From assembly GCF_042186555.1 (NCBI RefSeq), contig NC_133324.1, positions 3,255,558-3,319,557 of the forward strand: a stretch of 64,000 nucleotides of DNA. The letters are read 5' to 3'. The stretch comes from Aquarana catesbeiana. Lineage: Eukaryota; Chordata; Amphibia; Anura; Ranidae. Within the stretch, counting starts at the first letter, position 1, and the number at the start of each line of letters is the position of its first letter. Below are positions 10,231-22,400 of the stretch, in pieces. The notes below the pieces were generated by a model. The model saw only the letters and a program-made list of their open reading frames with translations. It did no database searches and was not told the DNA's origin. Position numbers and translations under genes: made by a program.

Positions 10231-10610
10231 GTGATAGATGCATACCGTTGGGGTCAGGAGTGCACCACAATGGTAGTGGACCCTACGGCTGACTGCTGCG
10301 GATGGGAGTCTAGGTGGTTAAGGGAGGCAGGTCCGCTGGAACACCAACATGGATGCCACAGGGCTAGAGCATAAGATTCCCCAGGGCATGGAGTCTAAGA
10401 GCCAGAAGGTGTTCACCAGAGCTTCTAGTGGTGAGGATGGACAGGGCTGCAACCGGCTCCAGGTCACGACCCCCAGGGTCTCCCAGCTAATGCCCACAGT
10501 AGGCTTTAGGAGGACAGATATAGTAAGGGAATAAGCAAAAGGTTGGGGCGACTAGCAGACAAGGATAAACATAGAATACACCAAAGGTCAGGGTCACAAG
10601 CAGGCAGAGA
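10231..10610. mobile_element. LTR-like insertion in hAT, left part
   Basis: Non-coding sequence separating the LDPRYK part of the transposase from its C-terminus. On the minus strand it has LTR-like character (TGTATTCTATGTTTATCCTTG, CTTATTCCCTTACTATATC), and the companion piece at 12661-12935 begins TGTCATGGTTATGCAG when read in the same direction. Together they may be one solo LTR carrying CR1 insertions. Ends and TSD are not resolved. Confidence 0.35.
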
Positions 10611-10949
10611 TAGTTACATAGTTACATAGTAGGCGAGGATGAAAAAAAACACAAGTCCATCAAGTCCAACCTATGTGTGATTATGTGTCAGTATTACATT
10701 ACATATCCCTGTATGTTGCGGTCATTCAGGTGCTTCTCTAATAGTTTCTTGAAGCTATCGATGCCCCCCGCTGAGACCACCACCTGTGGAAGGGAATTCC
10801 ACATCCTTGCCGCTCTTACAGTAAAGAACCCTCTACGTAGTTTAAGGTTAAACCTCTTTTCTTCTAATTTTAATGCATGGCCACGTGTTTTGTTAAACTC
10901 TCTTCTGCGAAAAAGTTTTATTTCTATTGTAGGGTCACCAGTCCGGTAT
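10611..10949 (-). mobile_element. CR1 3'-end fragment (first of two in tandem)
   Basis: Begins AGTTACATAGTTACATAG and runs through the CR1 C-terminal codons to GTCACCAGTCCGGTATTT, where a second CR1 tail starts. Both are minus-oriented, 5'-truncated and adjacent head-to-tail. Confidence 0.9.
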
Positions 10950-12660
10950 TTACATAGTTACATAGTAGGTGAGGTTGAAAAAAGACACAAGTCCATCAAG
11001 TCCAACCTATGTGTGTGATTATGTGTCAGTATTACATTACATATCCCTGTATATTGCGGTCATTCAGGTGATTATCTAATAGTTTCTTGAAGCTATCAAT
11101 GCTCCCCGCTGAGACCACCGCCTGTGGAAGGGAATTCCACATCCTTGCCGCTCTTATGCCGCGTACACACGGTCGGACTTTTCGTCTACAAAAGTCCAAC
11201 GGACGCTGACGGACTAAAGCTGGCTGGTAATCCGATCGTGTGTGGGCTTCTCCGGACTTTCAACGGACTTTTTTAGCCTCAAATCCGACGGACTTTAGAT
11301 TTGAAACATGCTTCAAATCTTTACGTCGTAAGTACGACGGACCCCGAAATCCGCTCGTCTGTGTGCTAGTCCGACGGACAAAAACCCATGCTAGGGCAGC
11401 TATTGGCTACTGGCTATGAACTTCCTTATTTTAGTCCGGTGTACGTCATCACGTACGAATCCGCCGGACTTTTGTGTGGTCGTGTGTAGGCAAGTCCGTT
11501 CGTAAGAAAGTCTGCCGCAAGTCCGCCGAAGGTACGTCGGAAGTATGTCGGACAGGCTGTCGGACTTTTGTAGACGAAAAGTCCGACCGTGTGTACGCGG
11601 CATTACAGTAAAGAACCCTCTACGTAGTTTAAGGTTAAACCTCTTTTCTTCTAATTGTAATGAGTGGCCACGAGTCTTATTAAACTCTCTTCTGCGAAAA
11701 AGTTTTATCCCTATTGTGGGGTCACCAGTACAGTATTTGTAAATTGAAATCATATCCCCTCTCAAGCGTCTCTTCTCCAGAGAGAATAAGTTCAGTGCTC
11801 ACAACCTTTCCTCATAACTAAGATCCTCCAGACCCTTTATTAGCTTTGTTGCCCTTCTTTGTACTCGCTCCATTTCCAGTACGTCCCTCCTGAGGACTGG
11901 TGCCCAGAACTGGACAGCATACTCCAGGTGCGGCCGGACCAGAGTCTTGTAGAGCGGGAGTATTATTGTTTTATCTCTGGAGTTGATCCCCCTTTTAATG
12001 CATGCCAATATTCTGTTTGCTTTATTAGCAGCAGCTTGGCATTGCATGTCATTGCTGAGCCTATCATCCACTAGGACCCCCAAGTCCTTTTCCATCCTAG
12101 ATTCCCCCAGAGGTTCTCCCCCCAGTGTATAGATTGCATTCATATTTTTGCCACCCAAATGCATTATTTTACATTTTTCTACATTGAACCTCATTTGCCA
12201 TGTAGTCGCCCCTCCCCCATTAATTTGTTCAGGTCTTTTTGCAAGATTTCCACATCCTGCGGAGAAGTTATTGCCCTGCTTAGCTTAGTATCGTCTGCAA
12301 ATACAGAGATGGAACTGTTTATCCCATCCTCCAGGTCGTTTATGAACAAATTAAATAGGATTGGTCCCAGCACAGAACCCTGGGGGACCCCACTACCCAC
12401 CCCTGACCATTCTGAGTACTCCCCATTTATCACCACCCTCTGAACACGCCCTTGTAGCCAGTTTTCAATCCATGTACTCACCCTATGGTCCATGCCAACT
12501 GACCTTATTTTGTACAGTAAACGTTTATGGGGAACTGTGTCAAATGCTTTTGCAAAATCCAGATACACCACATCTACGGGCCTTCCTTTATCTAGATGGC
12601 AACTCACCTCCTCATAGAAGGTTAGTAGATTGGTTTGGCAAGAACGATTCTTCAGGAATC
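10950..12660 (-). pseudogene. CR1 LINE, 3' half of RT plus C-terminal domain (copy D)
   Basis: On the minus strand 12607-12191 reads DVVYLDFAKAFDTVPHKRLL, SGVPQGSVLGPILFNLF and FADDTKL, i.e. RT motifs A, B and C with the catalytic FADD. 12194-11799 continues with MRFNVEKCKIMHLGG and the C-terminal LINE region. Between them the frame breaks at LMGEGRLHGK-stop, a +2 shift also seen in copies A and B. The 3' end is TATGTAACTATGTAA on the minus strand. A Harbinger-like MITE at 11157-11602 splits the 3' part. Confidence 0.92.
11157..11602. mobile_element. PIF/Harbinger-like MITE, 446 bp
   Basis: Ends TGCCGCGTACACACGGTCGG and its inverted copy CCGACCGTGTGTACGCGGCA, with about 40 bp of good inverted repeat (CTTTTCGTCTACAAAAGTCC also inverted). 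Flanked by TTA on both sides (11154-11156, 11603-11605). The intact CR1 copies read CTCTTACAGTAAAG at this point, an empty site that proves insertion with a 3-bp duplication. The 3-bp TTA TSD points to PIF/Harbinger; no transposase is present. Confidence 0.85.
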
Positions 12661-12935
12661 CAATATTCGAGATAGTCGAATAGTCGAGAACAAGAAAAGA
12701 TCAGTAACTGGAATCAGACATAGAATACACAGCAAGATGCACACAGAAGCTAAACACACAATGGTTGATCAGCAAGGCAGGCTTGCAGTGCACAGGTTAA
12801 TATAGAGTTCCCTGATAGGGGCTGGGGTGAAGCCATGCTTTGAGGAGAGTTTATTTAAGTAGCCAGGTGATAGTGGCTGGCCTCTAAAGGTGAAGGAGAG
12901 GTAAGCTGACAAACAAAGATTACTGCATAACCATG
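12661..12935. mobile_element. LTR-like insertion in hAT, right part
   Basis: Continues the non-coding sequence at 10231-10610 after removal of the CR1 tails. Read on the minus strand it opens with TGTCATGGTTATGCAG near 12936 and contains GCTGTGTATTCTATGTCTG, resembling the left part's TGTATTCTATG. Right boundary is where the transposase frame resumes (SFVQSEEEQW). Confidence 0.35.
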
Positions 12936-13347
12936 ACAGCTTTGTTCAGTCAGAGGAAGAGCAGTGGAGAAGGTGGCCGGCTGACCAATGCCTTTAGACA
13001 ATTTTTCAGTCCTCAGCGCCAAGGTCCGATCGGTTTAAGCAACCATCACCAGCGTCTGCATTACATGGAGAGCAGACTTGGAGACCTTTCTAATAGAGCA
13101 TCCACTGGGTTACTGGGTCTTGAGGATGGACCACTGGCCAGAACTTGCTCAATGTGCAATTGATCTACTGGCCTGTCCTGCATCCAGCATTCTTTCTGAA
13201 CGCACATTCAGTGCTGCTGGAGGGTTTGCAACGGATCATAGAGTGCGCCTGTCCACAGACTCCCTTGATAGGCTCACATTCATAAAAATGAATCAGTCTT
13301 GGATCAGCAGCAGTTATCAAGCACCTGATGCTGATGTAACTGATTGA
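12936..13347 (+). pseudogene. hAT transposase C-terminal dimerisation domain
   Basis: 12933-13163 reads LTNAFRQFFSPQRQGPIG, and after a frame change 13078-13347 gives PLGYWVLRMDHWPELAQCA, then LACPASSILSERTFSAAGG and LDRLTFIKMNQSWI. PASS..SER.FS.AG with a following L..L.F...N is the signature of the hAT C-terminal dimerisation domain, which is diagnostic for the family. It ends in a natural-looking stop (13345-13347). Together with the BED finger and core this establishes a BED-finger hAT of the kind domesticated as ZBED genes, but here it is pseudogenised. Confidence 0.93.
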
Positions 13348-14060
13348 TTTTTCTATGGATGTGGGATCCCTTGAAGACTGCCTATGCTGAGTGACTATCC
13401 TATTCCTCCTCAATCTTGATGATGCTAGCTTCCAACAATATTTTTGGTTTAGGGCACCACCACCACTGCCTAAGGCCCAATTTTTCTGTCCCTGTTTGAA
13501 AGGGGCATGTAATTACAATTTCTGATCGAATATTTCACAGCAGGGCCCGTTCCTGCGCCCAACAAGAGTATCTGTGAGGGGTTACAGTGTTGTGGCACCA
13601 CCAAAGGCCCAATTTTTCTGCCCCTGTCCCAGTAGCAGAATAAAAGGACAAGTGTGCCCCACGGCCACCTGCAGAAGATGCACTGTGTCCATGACCAGCA
13701 CTGTGGACTGTAGACACAGAGCCTGCTTGCCCTCTGTTAGTGGCCTGTGAGCTTCTGCCTCTCCTTGGTGGCCCTCCGGACATGATGGGGATTTTGTTTT
13801 GCAACACCACACTGCACTGTATTGTGTATTGTGTACACCACCAGAAAAGTAGTAGCAACTGCACTAGGGGTTCACGGTACTGTGTACACCACCAGAAGTC
13901 TAATAGCAACTATGGGTGCACAGTATGTATTGTGTACTGTGTACACCACCAGAAAAGTAGTAGCAACTGCACTATGGGTGCACAGTACTGTGTACACCAC
14001 CTGAAGTATATTAGAAACAGTACACCAGGAACGGCCTGAGATATAGCTAAACTGGATAAA

Positions 14061-14062
<2 letters not shown>
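13348..14062. mobile_element. hAT 3' subterminal region with short tandem duplication
   Basis: 13455-13705 is the inverted partner of 6088-6487. At about 13840-14010 a 45-60 bp block (GTACACCACCAGAAAAGTAG, CAACTGCACTA, GGTGCACAGTACTGT) is repeated about four times. It yields a false frame full of CVHHQKSSSN repeats. No gene. Confidence 0.7.

Positions 14063-14096
<34 letters not shown>
14063..14096. repeat. (TA)n microsatellite, short
   Basis: About 16 uninterrupted TA repeats in the hAT 3' region. Confidence 0.95.
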
Positions 14097-14097
<1 letters not shown>

Positions 14098-14224
14098 AGA
14101 CTATCTATATATATTTATATTAAATACACTGCAGCTAACTGAATCACCTGCCTGCCTGAAGTATATTAGAAATAGTACACCAGAAACGGACTGCAGTCAG
14201 ATATAGCTAAGCTGGATACACTGG

Positions 14225-14448
<224 letters not shown>

Positions 14449-14499
14449 CACTGCAGCTAACTGAATAATCTGCCTGCCTGCTCAATCTAAATGACACTC

Positions 14500-14855
14500 T
14501 CTCTCCATCCACGCCAACAACACACTACACGAGGCCGACGTGCAGGCGGCCTTATATAGTGTGGGGCGTGGACTTAGTTCCCCTGAGCCATGATTGGCCA
14601 AAGGCACCCTGCCTTTGGCCAATTATGGCTCTCTTAGCTGAGGGCACTGTGATTGTCCAAAGCATGCAGGTCATGGTAAATTCTCTGGCCAATCATCATA
14701 CAGCAATGCATTGCACTCCCGCAGTGCATTATGGGCCGTTACGCGCCGCTCAACTTTGGCGCGAATGGCCCATAATGTTCGGTTTACGATGAACGGGCGA
14801 ACAGCCAATGTTCGAGTCTAACTCATGTTCGACCCGAACAGAAAGCTCATCCCTA
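14500..14855. mobile_element. hAT right terminus
   Basis: Ends GCGAACAGCCAATGTTCGAG ... GAAAGCTCATCCCTA, matching the right end of the 3-kb palindromic hAT (36460-36530). This fixes the right boundary of the autonomous-type hAT at 14855. The expected 8-bp TSD (GTGAAGAA on the right flank) is not found at the left side: the left flank is L1 sequence and the right flank is Gypsy sequence. Confidence 0.8.
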
Positions 14856-15470
14856 GTGAAGAAGAATAGCGGTGAACTGAGATCTTGGACTGATTATAGG
14901 GGTCTCAATCATTTCGCGATTAAGAATACTGATTCCATTGATTACAGAGTTATTTGACCGCCTCAAGGGAGCATTGGTTTTCACAAAGCTTGATTTGACA
15001 GGGGCATATAATCTCATGAGGATTAAGGAGGGCAATGAGTGGAAAACTGCATTTAATACCAGAACAGACCATAATGAGTACCTCGTAATGCCTTTTGGCC
15101 TTTGTAATGCCCCGGTAGTTTTCCAGGAATTTATTAATGATGTCCTCTGATATTTGTTGCAGTTATGTGTGGTGGTTTATCTCGACGATATCCTCATATT
15201 TTCCAAGTACTTGGAGAGCCACCACAAAGATGTCTGTCGTGTGCTTCAGAAACTAAGAGAGAACCATCTCTATTGTAAATTGGACAAGTTTGAGTTCCAT
15301 CGTGAACAGGTTAAATTCCTGGGTTATGTCATTTCCACTGCTGGTTTTTCGATGGACCCAGAGAAACTTTCAGCAGTCCTACAGTGGGTTTACGTCCTCT
15401 GCAGCATTTTCTTGGCTTTGCCAACTATTATTGGAAGTTTATTCGTAACTTCTCATCTCTGGTCAAGCCC
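14856..15470 (+). pseudogene. Ty3/Gypsy reverse transcriptase, 5'-truncated
   Basis: From the first base the codons read KKNSGELRSWTDYRGLN, then FTKLDLTGAYNLMRIKEG (motif A), MPFGLCNAPVVFQEFIND (motif B) and VVYLDDILIFS (motif C, catalytic YLDD). FLGYVISTAGFSMDPEKL follows, typical of Gypsy RT thumb. A stop at 15148-15150 interrupts motif B-C spacing and further shifts follow. The N-terminal part of RT, the protease and gag are missing: the element is cut at 14855 by the hAT. Confidence 0.93.
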
Positions 15471-15960
15471 CTGACTGATATGACCAGAAAGGACGGTAAA
15501 GAGTAGAGTTGGTCTCCGGAGTCCATTAAGGCCTTTGAGAGTCTCAAGGCTGCCTTTGTTTCTGCTCCTGTGTTGGCACTTCCTGATCCTACGTTACCTT
15601 TTATCCTTGAGGTAGATGCTTCTGAGACTGGAGTTGGCCCCTTCTGTCTCAACTCTGAGAGCGCTATGCATCCTTGTAGCTACTTTTCCAAGAAATTGTC
15701 ACCTGCGGAGTGCAATTACGAGATTGGTGACAGAGAGTTGTTAGCGATCATTTTAGCCTTGAAAGAATGAAGACATCTCCTCAAAGGTACCACTGTGCCG
15801 GTTCTCATTCTTACTGACCATAAGAATCTCACATTCTTGTTTGAAGCTAAACACCTCTCTCCCAGAAGGGCGCGATGGGCTTTTTTCTTGTCAAGTTTCA
15901 ATTACAGTCTCATTCTTACCCGGTACTAAGAATGTAAGGGCTGACGCTTTGTCATAACGA
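15471..15960 (+). pseudogene. Ty3/Gypsy RNase H
   Basis: Reads PFILEVDASETGVGP (first catalytic Asp), YFSKKLSPAECNYEIGDRELLAI (catalytic Glu) and, beyond a stop at about 15768, ILTDHKNLTFLFEAK (catalytic Asp in TDHK). The RNase H order and spacing fit chromodomain Gypsy elements. It is broken by nonsense changes. Confidence 0.92.
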
Positions 15961-16390
15961 TTTTCCTTCACTTCCAAGTTGGAGTCGGTTCTGGTTCATG
16001 TGATTCCTCCTGATCGTATTCTGGCTACGATTTGCACCAGTCTCACTTCTCCTTTGGGTGACAAAATTCTTGCTGCTCAGGTTCATGCTCCTCCTGAGAA
16101 ACCTTGTGACTGCTGCTTTGTCCCAGAGAGTCTTCGTACTGCTGTGCTCCAGACTTACCATTCTCCCAAGGCAGCTGGCCACCCTGGGAAGAATCAACTC
16201 TTTTGGGCCATTTTCCAACAATTCTGGTGGCCTAGTCTACGGGCTGATGTAACTGCCTTCGTAGCTGCCGTCTTCCGTGTGTGCTCAGAGTAAGACTCCA
16301 CGACACCTTCCATTGGGCCTCCTACAACCCATACCCAATGGAGAGAGGCCCTGGACCGAACTGTCTATGGATTTCATTGTTGAGTTAGAT
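15960..16390 (+). pseudogene. Ty3/Gypsy integrase, zinc-binding N-terminus and start of core
   Basis: Frame 15979-16293 contains YHSPKAAGHPGKNQLFW and FWWPSLRADVTAFV, the H..H half of the HHCC zinc domain; the CxxC half is degraded (VFRVCSE). In a different frame the text continues with PWTELSMDFIVEL, which includes the first catalytic Asp of the DDE core. Sequence similarity is lost at about 16390. Confidence 0.88.
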
Positions 16391-16770
16391 TGTTGCGTTA
16401 CCCAACTCCCAGGGCATGTAAAAAATAGCTTAATATTGCAAAAGCTTTGAGATGATGATTGTGCGACACATTTCTGAATTATGTCTAAGTCAGCTTAAAT
16501 CAAACTGTGTGATTTTATTTTCACACCAAAGTTACAAAAAATACTTACAAAAATAGTACATTCATATTCATAATTAGTGTTGCTTTATATATGATCAAAA
16601 GTTTCAGATATAGTTCGTTTGTTTCAAAAGGTATGAAAAAATTCTTAAAGGCATTTGAGACCATGTGCTTTTGGAATTCAAAGATGGCCGATTAACCCTT
16701 TGTGTGCTGAAGAAAGTCTGTATGCTGTAAAAATAGATGTGATGAAGATGGCAGGCAAGATGGAAAAGAG
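16391..16770. other. Unclassified sequence inside Gypsy integrase
   Basis: No reading frame or repeat family recognised. It separates the first integrase core block from the palindromic element and, with 17835-17966, may be one older insertion of about 0.5 kb split by that palindrome. Confidence 0.4.
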
Positions 16771-17820
16771 TAACTATAACCAAAGATATGTGCAATCAGC
16801 GCAAACAAACAAAATCAATCTAATTGCAAGCTGAACACTAAAGGGTAAACACCAAGCCCAAATGACATAATATACAAAGCAATAAAAGTGCAGCGCAAAA
16901 AACTGGAGAAAGAATAGAGTCCTTTAAAGGGCATATAATTCTCTTCTGTAAACTTTCTTCTTGTTAAAAGACAACCCACATACTTCAGCATTACTGAGCA
17001 AGTTGACTGCTTACCAGATGGAAAATCAAAGTAGGCATAATTACCACCGATGCTGGGGATACTTGGATCAGCTGATCTGACAGTCTGAAATAATGTCCGG
17101 CAGCTTGTCCTCCAATGCGATAGGTAATACAGTCACATAATGCAGAATCAGTGGGATCCCTGAGCGTGTCACTTGTCACCACTGGTGATTTGTTCTCTGC
17201 ACCAAGATGCACGAGGATGAGGTATATACATCGCTCCTCCACCGCTCCAATGATGCTGATTGCAGGAGTTTTTTTTAACGTCCTGCTAGCGCATTGCCTC
17301 GGTGTGGAAGCACTCGGGACTCTCACACTGAGACTCAGTCTCAGTGTGAGAGTCCCGAGTGCTTCCACACCGAGGCAATGCGCTAGCAGGACGTTAAAAA
17401 AAACTCCTGCAATCAGCATCATTGGAGTGGTGGAGGAGCGATTGGAGCGGTGGAGGAGCGATGTATATACCTCATCCTCGTGCATCCTGGTGCAGAGAAC
17501 AAATCACCAGTGGTGACAAGTGACACGCTCAGGGATCCCACTGATTCTGCATTATGTGACTGTATTACCTATCGCATTGGAGGACAAGCTGCCGGACATT
17601 ATTTCAGACTGTCAGATCAGCTGATCCAAGTATCCCCAGCATCGGTGGTAATTATGCCTACTTTGATTTTCCATCTGGTAAGCAGTCAACTTGCTCAGTA
17701 ATGCTGAAGTATGTGGGTTGTCTTTTAACAAGAAGAAAGTTTACAGAAGAGAATTATATGCCCTTTAAAGGACTCTATTCTTTCTCCAGTTTTTTGCGCT
17801 GCACTTTTATTGCTTTGTAT
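16771..17820. mobile_element. Palindromic (foldback) element with 14-bp TSD
   Basis: Left arm 16872-17335 and right arm 17337-17820 are inverted copies centred on CACTGAGACTCAGTCTCAGTG; the right arm carries an extra 20 bp duplication (GGAGCGGTGGAGGAGCGAT). A one-sided extension of about 100 bp (16771-16871) precedes the left arm. Direct repeats AAGATGGAAAAGAG flank the whole (16757-16770 and 17821-17834). Arm ends carry AGTGCAGCGC, as does the 2114-3999 element. No hammerhead-like motif was found here. Confidence 0.85.
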
Positions 17821-17834
17821 AAGATGGAAAAGAG

Positions 17835-17966
17835 AGCTTCTTCATGACGCTTTTGTCTTTTTATGAACTCTACCTCGTTAAACTTTGCACCCAAAAAAAT
17901 ACACACTCCCATTTCTCTCCCTACTCCTCCCATCCAAGGGTTGGGGGCAAGAGAGTAGAAATATGA
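17835..17966. other. Unclassified sequence inside Gypsy integrase, right part
   Basis: Pairs with 16391-16770 across the palindrome. Nothing coding is seen; integrase similarity resumes at 17967. Confidence 0.35.
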
Positions 17967-18780
17967 GATTCAACATCTGGATTAACTCTGGCGAGCCTTT
18001 TGTGCACAGTCAGGAATTCAGCTTGCTTTCTCCCCCTTGCATATCACCCGCAGTCAGAACGAGCCAATCAGTCATTGGAGCAATTTCTACATTGCTATAT
18101 TTCTGACCATCATAACCACTGGTCAGACCTCTTACTGTGGATGGAGTTCGCTCACAATAGTGCCTTGAATTCTGCTTCCCGATTGTCCCCGTTTATGCCG
18201 AACTATGCAACCATGTTGCCTGACTCATTTGTTCCGCAGAGTATTTCTGCATTAGAGGTCTTCGTTCCACTTGGGCACAAGTCCAGGAGGCTTTGTGACA
18301 TGCTAATGATAGGTACAGACTCCATGCTGACCGCAGATGTCTGCCTGCGACTTCCTACCAGGTTGGGGACAGGGTCTGGCTGTTCATCTCACAACCTCCG
18401 ACTTCATGTTCTCTCTCTGAAGTTCGCACCTCGGTTTATTGCCCCTTTCCGTATTTTTTGCAGGAGTAAGTGGCTTACATATTAGACCTTCCTTCTAATA
18501 TGCGTATCTCAAATGTATTTCATATCTCCTTATTAAAACCTTTGGTCTGCAACCACTTTACCACCTCGGTGCCTCGTCTTCACCCTGTACAGGTTGAGAA
18601 CCATGAGGAGTAAGAAGTACAATCCATTATTATAGGTCCCGTTGGTGCATGCAATACCTGGTGCATTGAAAAGGGTACAGTCCGGAGGAACGCTCTTGGG
18701 TCTCATCCTCGGACATACATGCTTTTGTCCTCCTCCGTAATGTCTATAGATGTTTTCCCCTCAAACCTGATGGTCCTCCA
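17967..18780 (+). pseudogene. Ty3/Gypsy integrase C-terminal core and chromodomain
   Basis: Two frames between 17967 and 18485 give AYHPQSERANQSLEQFL (catalytic-Glu region of the DDE core), NHWSDLLLWMEFAHNSALNS and SLKFAPRFIAPFRI. Past 18485, in changing frames, come LPSNMRISNVFHISLLKPL and then EVQSII, YLVHWKGY-like and RSWVPH-like residues, the layout of an integrase-linked chromodomain. This marks the element as a chromovirus-type Gypsy. Many stops and frameshifts; no function expected. Confidence 0.85.
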
Positions 18781-18796
18781 AGGGGTAGGGGTTATT

Positions 18797-19226
18797 GAGG
18801 AGGGGGTACTGTCAGGGCTGGGCTCAGGCCTTCCTTCTCTGAGCTGGCCGCTCAGCTGTCGGCTAATTGCCAGCTCCTTTCTCTCCACAGTGACTCAACT
18901 GTTGATGATATCCTGCTCGTCAGTCCTGTCTACTTAGGCTGTCCAGTCCAGATGATCTCTGCCTTCGCCTTGGTCACATCTCTAGAGACGCTCTCCTGTG
19001 TTCCTGTTAGAGACTTACTTGGTTGACATTCCTTCTGGCTCCAGATCCTGCTTGCTGTTCTACTATGCTGTTCTCTGGCTCCCTGATGTTTTGGCTTGTC
19101 TGACTATCCGTTCCGGTTCCTGAACTCTGGCTATGTTTTGACTACGTTTACTCTGTTTACCTTTTTTATTATTATTAAACAAGTGTGATTTAACTGTACT
19201 TCTCCGTCTGATTCATGGTTTCTGAC
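18797..19226 (+). mobile_element. Ty3/Gypsy polypurine tract and 3' LTR
   Basis: A purine run GAGGAGGGGG (about 18798-18807) precedes TGTCAGGGCTGGG at 18810; the LTR ends CATGGTTTCTGACA at 19226, giving TGTCAG...CTGACA inverted termini and 417 bp. An ATTAAA-like signal and TATTATTATTAAAC occur near 19165. No 5' LTR is in the window, so LTR identity and age cannot be judged. Confidence 0.85.
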
Positions 19227-19476
19227 ATTAACATGAGCTAATTAACTAATAATTTAACCAGCCAAGGTGACTCAGAGGTTTGACCTTTCAGGTCAGCCTT
19301 GCCGTCTTCTAGCTCAGAAGACACAATCATTATCATAAGTATAAACACAGAACACCTTCTCACAATAGCACGAACCCCAAGTAGCAGACGGACCGTCTCC
19401 TACATTGTACAGAAGCCAATGTGATCAACTCTTTCAATTAACATGTAAAGTTCAGAATCAAACAAACCAGGAATAG
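19227..19476. other. Spacer between Gypsy LTR and minisatellite
   Basis: About 250 bp of ordinary-composition sequence. I see no gene and no repeat family I recognise. Confidence 0.5.
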
Positions 19477-22400
19477 CCTGATAACACTGATAGGGGACAC
19501 TGATAGGGGACACTGAAAGAAGGCACTGATAGGGGACACTGATTGGGGACACTGAAAGAAGGCACTGATAGGGGACACTGATTGGGGACGCTGATAGGGG
19601 ACACTGATAGGGGACACAGATAGAAGGCACTGATAGGGGGACACCGATGGGAGGCACTGATGGGAGGCACTGATAGGATTTACTGATGAGCACTGAAGGG
19701 AGGCACTGATAGGGGACACTGATAGGGGATGCTGATAGGGGATGCTGATAGGGGACACTTAAAGAAGGCACTGATAGGGGACACTGATAGGGGACACTGA
19801 TAGGGGATGCTGATAGGGGACACTTAAAGAAGGCACTGATAGGGGACACTGATAGGGGACGCTGATAGGAGACACTGATAGGGGACACTGATAGAAGGCA
19901 CAGATAGGGGACGCTGATAGAAGCCACTGATAGGGGACGCTGATAGGGGACACTGATAGGGGAAGCTGATAGGGGGCACTGATAGGGGACACAGATAGAA
20001 GGCACTGATAGGGGACACTGATAGGGGGGCACCGATGGGAGGCACTAAAAGGATTTACTGATGAGCAGTGAAGGGAGCCACTAATAGGGGCCACTGATAG
20101 GGGCCACTGATAGGGGGCACTGATAGAAGGCACTGATAGGGGACACTGATAGAAGGCACTGATAAGGCGACACTGATAGGGGGCACTGATAGAAGGCACT
20201 GATAGGGGACACTGATAGAAGGCACTGATAGGGGACACTGATAGAAGGCACTGATAGGGGACACTGATAGAAGGCACTGATAGGGGACACTGATAGAAGG
20301 CACTGATAGGGGACACTGATAGGGGACACTGATAGAAGGCACTGATAGGGGACACTGATAGGAGGCACTGATAGGGGACACTGATAGAAGGCACTGATAG
20401 GGGACACTGATAGGGGACACTTAAAGAACAAACTGATAGGGGACACTGATAGGGGACGCTGATAGGGGACACTGATAGGGGACACTGATAGAAGGCACTG
20501 ATAGGGGGCACTGATAAGGGACACTAATAGGGGACACTGATAGGGGACGCTGATAGGGGACACTGATAGGGGACACTGATAGAAGGCACTGATGGGGGAC
20601 GCTGATAGGGGACGCTGATAGGGGGCACTGATAGGGGACACTGATAGAAGGCACTGATAGGGGGCACTGATAAGGGACACTAATAGGGGACACTGATAGG
20701 GGACGCTGATAGGGGACACTGATAGGGGGCACTGATAGGGGGCACTGATAGGGGGCACTGATAGGGGACGCCGATAGGGGATGCAGATAGAGGACACTAA
20801 TAGGGGCGCTGATAGAGGACACTGATAGAGGACACTAATAGGGGCGCTGATAGGGGACGCTGATAGGGGACACTGATAGGGGCACTGATAGGGGGCACTG
20901 ATAAGGGGCGCTGATAGGGGATGCCGATAGAGGACACTAATAGGGGCGCTGATAGGGGATGCTGATAGGGGACACTGATAGGGGACGCCGATAGGGGACG
21001 CTGATAGGGGACGCCGATAGGGGGCACTGATAGGGGACGCTGATAGGGGACGCTGATAGGGGACGCCGATAGGGGGCACTGATAGGGGACACTGATAGGG
21101 GACGCTGATAGGGGACGCCGATAGGGGGCACTGATAGGGGAAGCCGATAGAGGACACTGATAGGGGCGCTGATAGGGGACGCTGATAGGGGATGCTGGTA
21201 GGGGACGCTGATAGGGGACACTGATAGGGGACACTGATAGGGGACACTGATAGGGGACTCCGATAGGGGATGCCGATAGAGGACACTAATAGGGGCGCTG
21301 ATAGAGGACACTGATAGAGGACACTAATAGGGGCACTGATAGGGGACACTGATAGGGGACACTGATAGGGGCACTGATAGGGGGCACTGACAGGGGGCGC
21401 TGATAGGGGATGCCGATAGAGGACACTAATAGGGGCGCTGATAGGGGATGCTGATAGGGGACACTGATAGGGGACGCCGATAGGGGACGCTGATAGGGGA
21501 CGCCGATAGGGGGCACTGATAGGGGACGCTGATAGGGGACGCTGATAGGGGACGCTGATAGGGGACGCCGATAGGGGGCACTGATAGGGGACGCTGATAG
21601 GGGACGCTGATAGGGGACGCCGATAGGGGGCACTGATAGGGGAAGCCGATAGAGGACACTGATAGGGGCGCTGATAGGGGACGCTGATAGGGGATGCTGA
21701 TAGGGGACGCTGATAGGGGACACTGATAGGGGACACTGATAGGGGACGCTGATAGGGGCCACAGATAGGGGGCACTGATAGAAGGCACTGATAGGGGACG
21801 CCGATAGAGGACACTGATAGGGGCGCTGATAGGGGGCACTGATAGGGGACACAGATAGAAGGCACCGATAGGGGACACTGATAGGGGATGCCGATAGAGG
21901 ACACTGATACGCTGATAGGGGACGCTGATAGGGGACGCTGATAGGGGACACTAATAGGGGGCGCTGATAGGGGACACTGATAGGGGACACTGATAGAAGG
22001 CACTGATAGGGGACACTGATAGGGGACGCTGATAGGGGACACAGATAGAAGGCACTGATAGGGGACACTGATAGGGGGCACTGATAGGGGACACTGATAG
22101 GGGACACTGATAGGGGGCACTGATAGGGGACACTGAAAGAAGGCACTGATAGGGGACGCTGACAGGGGACACTGATAGGGGACACTGATAGGGGACACTG
22201 ATAGAAGGCACTGATAGGGGACACTGATAGGGGGCACTGATAGAAGGCACTGATAGGGGTGCTGATAGGGCCAATGATAGGGGGCACTGATAGGGGGCAC
22301 TGATAGAAGGCACTGATAGGGGTGCTGATAGGGCCAATGATAGGGGGCACTGATAGGGGGCACTGATAGAAGGCACTGATAGGGGACGACGATAGAAGGC

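Noticed and set aside
13800..14040. VHHQKSSSN repeat frame as a short repeat protein
   Set aside because: It is a short tandem duplication in the hAT subterminal region, with no start, domain or conservation evidence.
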